Shown: piece after piece, positions 61,372 to 64,000 of the stretch
How the letters are laid out: each line of letters starts with the position of its first letter
Position numbering within the stretch: the stretch's first letter is position 1
Assembly: GCF_013466785.1 (NCBI RefSeq)
Contig: NZ_CP059163.1
Span: forward strand, 1,922,001-1,986,000
Length of the DNA stretch: 64,000 nucleotides
Direction: 5' to 3'
DNA from: Nocardioides marinisabuli
Lineage (GTDB): Bacteria > Actinomycetota > Actinomycetes > Propionibacteriales > Nocardioidaceae
Position numbers and translations under genes: made by a program
Notes under the pieces: model-generated
The model's input: only the letters and a program-made list of their open reading frames with translations
Told to the model about the DNA's origin: nothing
The model's database searches: none

Positions 61372-62550
61372 ATGGGCGGGCACCACCGCAGACCCGACGA
61401 GCACGAGCTGGGGCGCACCCCGCGGGCGGCGTGGCTGGTGCTGGCGCCGATCGCGCTGCTGACGGTGGTGGCGATGGCGTGGCTGTGGCCCACCGAGGAC
61501 CTGACGCCCCCGGAGGGGCAGGGCGGCGCGGCGCAGTACGACGGCACCATCACCGCCATCGAGAGCAGCGAGTGCACCGAGGACCTCACCGACGACGTCA
61601 ACGGCTGCGGCACCGCCACGGTCGCGCTCGAGGTGCCCGAGGACGACCCGCGCCAGAACCCGGTCGACGAGGCCGAGGTGCCGCTGCCCAACGGGCCGGG
61701 GGCCCCCGAGGTCGCCGAGGGCGACGACGTCGTGCTGATCCTCAACGAGACCCCCGACGGCGAGTCCTACGCGATCGTCGACCACCAGCGCGGCACCGGG
61801 CTGGTGGTGCTCGTCGGCGCGTTCGTGCTGGCGATGGTCGCCTTCGGCCGCTGGCGGGGGGTGAGCGCGCTCGCGGGTCTCGGGGTCACCTTCCTGCTGC
61901 TGCTCTACTTCGTGGTGCCCGCGATCCTCGCCGGCTCGCCGCCGCTGCTGGTCGCGATCGTGGGGTCGGCGGCGATCATGCTCACCGTCCTCTACCTCAC
62001 CCACGGCCTGGCCGCCACGACCACCGTCGCGGTGCTCGGCACCCTGGCCAGCCTCACCCTCACCGGGGTGCTCTCCGCGCTCGCGGTCTCGGCGCTGCAC
62101 CTCACCGGCGTCACCGACGACCTCTCGCTGGCCGTGGGGATGACCCAGGGCGTCAACACCGAGGGCCTGCTGCTGGCGGGCATCGTGATCGGCTCGCTGG
62201 GCGTGCTCGACGACGTCACCGTCACCCAGTCCGCCACCGTCGCGGAGCTCGCCCGCGCCAACCCGGCGTACGGCGCCCTGCAGCTCTTCCGCGCCGGCAG
62301 CCGGGTCGGGCGCTCCCACATCGCCTCGGTCGTGAACACGATCGTGCTGGCCTACGCCGGCTCGGCGCTGCCGCTGCTGATCCTGATCGTGGCCAACACC
62401 GAGTCGCTCGGCAGCGTGGTGACCGACCAGATCATCGCCCAGGAGGTGGTGCGCAGCGTGGTGGCCACGCTCGGCCTGGTCGCGGCGGTCCCGCTCACCA
62501 CGGGCCTGGCGGCGCTGGTGCTGCGCTCCCACCCGGACCCGCAGGCCTGA
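61372..62550 (+). CDS. YibE/F-like multi-span membrane protein
   Basis: A 392-residue protein of the YibE/F family. One N-terminal span (AAWLVLAPIALLTVVAMAWLW) leads to an extracytoplasmic part with a Cys pair (SSECTEDLTDDVNGCG). About seven further spans follow, with the family segments VALVGAFVLAMVAFG-like and VLDDVTVTQSATVAELARANP. Unknown transport-like role; Lactococcus YibE/F has been linked to stress tolerance. ATG at 61372 with AGGAG 9 bases upstream is preferred to ATG at 61312. Convergent with the flavin reductase gene through a hairpin. Confidence 0.87.
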   Translation: MGGHHRRPDEHELGRTPRAAWLVLAPIALLTVVAMAWLWPTEDLTPPEGQGGAAQYDGTITAIESSECTEDLTDDVNGCGTATVALEVPEDDPRQNPVDEAEVPLPNGPGAPEVAEGDDVVLILNETPDGESYAIVDHQRGTGLVVLVGAFVLAMVAFGRWRGVSALAGLGVTFLLLLYFVVPAILAGSPPLLVAIVGSAAIMLTVLYLTHGLAATTTVAVLGTLASLTLTGVLSALAVSALHLTGVTDDLSLAVGMTQGVNTEGLLLAGIVIGSLGVLDDVTVTQSATVAELARANPAYGALQLFRAGSRVGRSHIASVVNTIVLAYAGSALPLLILIVANTESLGSVVTDQIIAQEVVRSVVATLGLVAAVPLTTGLAALVLRSHPDPQA

Positions 62551-62556
62551 GGACGC

Positions 62557-62572
62557 CCCCGCTCAGGCGGGG
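62557..62572. terminator. Short hairpin between convergent genes
   Basis: CCCCGC-TCAG-GCGGGG forms a 6-bp stem spanning the stop codon of the flavin reductase gene (62563-62565). Confidence 0.5.
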
Positions 62573-63174
62573 CGGGTCATCCGCAGCATCGTGTCGGCCA
62601 CGAGGTACTCGTCGGTGTAGCCGGCGCGCATCAGCGGCTGGGCCGCGAGGGTGTCGAAGCGGCCGTCGGCGGTGATCATCGCCGGGTCGACGTGCACGCC
62701 CACGACCTCGCCGACGACCAGCCACTGGTCGGTCTCGGCGCCGTGCCGGTCGCGCAGCCGGGTCGAGTGCACCACGACGCACTCCAGGGAGGCGTGGCTC
62801 GCGACCACCCGCGGGGCGCCCACCAGGTGCCCGGGGGCCAGCTCGAGCCCGACCTCCTCGGCCTCGTCGGTGCCCCGCGGCAGCGAGCGCGACGTGGCGT
62901 TCATCTGCTCGGCCAGCCCGCGCGAGACCAGGTTCCACACGAACTCGCCCGACTCCAGGGCCAGGCTCGCGGTGTCCTTCATCCCCACGCTCGAGAACAT
63001 CACCATCGGGGGCCGGTCGCCCACGGCGTTGAAGAAGCTGTACGGCGCCAGGTTGGTCGTGCCGTCGGCCGTGCGGGTGCTGATCCACCCGATCGGGCGC
63101 GGGGCCACGATCGCCTTGAACGGGTCGTGGGGGAGCAGGTCGCGGTCGCGTGCCGAGGGCTCGTAGAACACCAT
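62563..63174 (-). CDS. Flavin reductase-like FMN-binding split-barrel protein
   Basis: A 203-residue protein of the flavin reductase/DIM6-NTAB family. It starts DPFKAIVAPRPIGWISTRTADGTTNLAPYSFFNAVGDRPPMVMFSS, the family signature that binds FMN. GEFVWNLVS and RPLMRAGYTDEYL follow. Likely binds FMN and may reduce it with NAD(P)H for a partner monooxygenase, none of which is adjacent. ATG at 63174. It is divergent from the thermonuclease gene. Confidence 0.9.
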   Translation of the reverse strand: MVFYEPSARDRDLLPHDPFKAIVAPRPIGWISTRTADGTTNLAPYSFFNAVGDRPPMVMFSSVGMKDTASLALESGEFVWNLVSRGLAEQMNATSRSLPRGTDEAEEVGLELAPGHLVGAPRVVASHASLECVVVHSTRLRDRHGAETDQWLVVGEVVGVHVDPAMITADGRFDTLAAQPLMRAGYTDEYLVADTMLRMTRPA

Positions 63175-63256
63175 GCGCCCATTGCACCAGCACCGGGCCC
63201 ACCCTCCTCGTCGGCCCGGCGGCGGCCCGTCGGTGGTGGCTGCCAGGCTGTGCGCC

Positions 63257-63829
63257 GTGGACGTCAGGTGGATGCCCGTGGCCGGGCTCGCGGTGGTGCT
63301 GCTCGCCGGCTGCACCGATGTGGGTGGGGTCGGTGGGGTCGGCGCCGGCGGCGTCGTGACGGTGCCGGAGCAGGCGCCCGCCCCTGTCGACGGCGGGGGC
63401 CGCGAGCGCGGCGAGGTGGTGCGCATCGTCGACGGCGACACGCTCTACCTGCGCGGCGACGGCGCCCTGCTGGGCGACGGCGGCGCCGACGGCACGGCGG
63501 TGCGGCTGCTGCAGATCGACACCCCCGAGACCGTGGCGCCGGGGTCGCCGGTGGAGTGCTGGGGCCCGGAGGCGTCGGCCGCGCTCGAGGACCTGGTCCC
63601 GCCGGGCTCGGGCGTCAGCGTGGAGGCCGACGACGAGCTGCTCGACCGCTACGGGCGCACGCTGCTCTACGTCTACGACGCCGACGGCGAGATGGTGAAC
63701 CTCGCGATGGTGCGCGCGGGGCACGCCGAGGCGGTGCTGTACGAGCCCAACGACCGCCACATCTCCGCCATGCGGGCTGCCGAGAGCGAGGCCCGCGAGG
63801 CCGGGCGGGGCCTGTGGGGCGCCTGCTGA
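63257..63829 (+). CDS. Thermonuclease (SNase-like) lipoprotein
   Basis: A 190-residue exported nuclease. GTG at 63257 gives a lipoprotein signal (WMPVAGLAVVLLAGC) ending in the lipobox LAGC, then a Gly/Val linker. The SNase fold has GEVVRIVDGDTLYLRG, VRLLQIDTPETVAPGSPVECWG, DELLDRYGRTLLYVYDADGE and MVRAGHAEAV. Catalytic Arg, Glu and Arg equivalents are visible in RLLQIDTPE and DRYGRTL. A longer start at 63173 would overlap the divergent gene and lack a signal. It degrades extracellular nucleic acid in likely nutrient scavenging or defence. Confidence 0.88.
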   Translation: MDVRWMPVAGLAVVLLAGCTDVGGVGGVGAGGVVTVPEQAPAPVDGGGRERGEVVRIVDGDTLYLRGDGALLGDGGADGTAVRLLQIDTPETVAPGSPVECWGPEASAALEDLVPPGSGVSVEADDELLDRYGRTLLYVYDADGEMVNLAMVRAGHAEAVLYEPNDRHISAMRAAESEAREAGRGLWGAC

Positions 63830-63881
63830 GCGGCTACCTGCGACAGTGGAGTCCGCCGTCGCCGCACCGCCCGAGGACCCC

Positions 63882-64000
63882 ATGATCACCCGCACCCCCG
63901 TCTCCGCCGTCCGCCTGGGCGGCCGTCCGGACCAGCCGCTGCTGCTGCTGGGCCCCGATCTCGGCACGAGCGCGCAGGCGCTCTGGGCCGCGGCCGCCGT
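63882..64000 (+). CDS. Enol-lactonase-like alpha/beta hydrolase, 3' end cut by window
   Basis: Only the first 39 residues are present: MITRTPVSAVRLGGRPDQP followed by LLLLGPDLGTSAQALWAAAA. This pattern (L-L-x-G-P-x-L-G-T-S) marks 3-oxoadipate enol-lactonases (PcaD). ATG at 63882; an in-frame GTG at 63846 could add 12 residues. The frame is open to the window end. Confidence 0.6.
   Translation, partial: MITRTPVSAVRLGGRPDQPLLLLGPDLGTSAQALWAAAA

Overview
The window is very GC-rich (about 72-74% by eye), with dense, often overlapping genes, frequent GTG starts and GTGA/ATGA stop-start overlaps. Gene content and order point to an actinomycete, most like Nocardioides or another Nocardioidaceae. 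This rests on gene order and families seen in the translations; no database was searched.

Layout. 1-9452 (+): assimilatory nitrate cluster: nitrate transporter (cut by the window edge), molybdopterin nitrate reductase, FAD reductase, NirB, NirD, a HemD-type regulator (NnaR-like) and a sirohydrochlorin chelatase. 9475-14096 (-): a secreted FnIII protein, then an iron-chelate ABC importer (ATPase, two permeases, lipoprotein) behind an IdeR/DtxR-type iron box. 14332-18147 (-): solute:sodium symporter, DUF485 partner, LytTR regulator and LytS-like kinase. 18181-19122 (-): a methyltransferase. 19158-45640: a conserved actinobacterial block that, from memory, matches Streptomyces SCO3559-SCO3540 and in part M. 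tuberculosis Rv3662c-Rv3646c. It holds a conserved protein, HAD phosphatase, the Ssd/TadA/TadB/TadC/pilin-like/TadE/TadG-like secretion locus with its DECH helicase, BldG, the proton-pumping pyrophosphatase, a methyltransferase, topA, tmk, holB and an exported peptidase. Local insertions in this block are an Ig-repeat surface protein, a SigE-family sigma/membrane pair, a repeat-bearing hypothetical and an SPL-family radical SAM protein. 45675-49999: DabA/DabB inorganic-carbon system with a divergent winged-helix regulator. 49996-54294: epoxide-hydrolase-like protein, LysR regulator, zinc-ribbon microprotein, tRNA-Thr(CGT), small membrane and secreted proteins, cardiolipin synthase. 54437-64000: multi-domain SpoIIE phosphatase, amidohydrolase, DUF222/HNH nuclease, YibE/F membrane protein, flavin reductase, thermonuclease lipoprotein, and the start of an enol-lactonase-like hydrolase.

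How the parts work together. The first cluster imports nitrate, reduces it to ammonium and makes part of the siroheme NirB needs. The iron importer would be de-repressed under iron starvation. The LytS/LytTR pair probably controls the adjacent carboxylate symporter. BldG (anti-anti-sigma) and the SpoIIE phosphatase are the two ends of a partner-switching circuit whose anti-sigma kinase is not in the window.

Two patterns stand out. First, several intergenic spaces carry short tandem or palindromic repeats that begin at, or span, the stop codon of the preceding gene (12-, 22-, 28- and 10-nt periods). They look like a varied family of gene-end repeats. Second, five places show an apparent -1 frame change (NasB-like, NnaR-like twice, DabB/DabA, a secreted protein), four of them in G/C homopolymers. 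That pattern suggests single-base assembly deletions more than biology.
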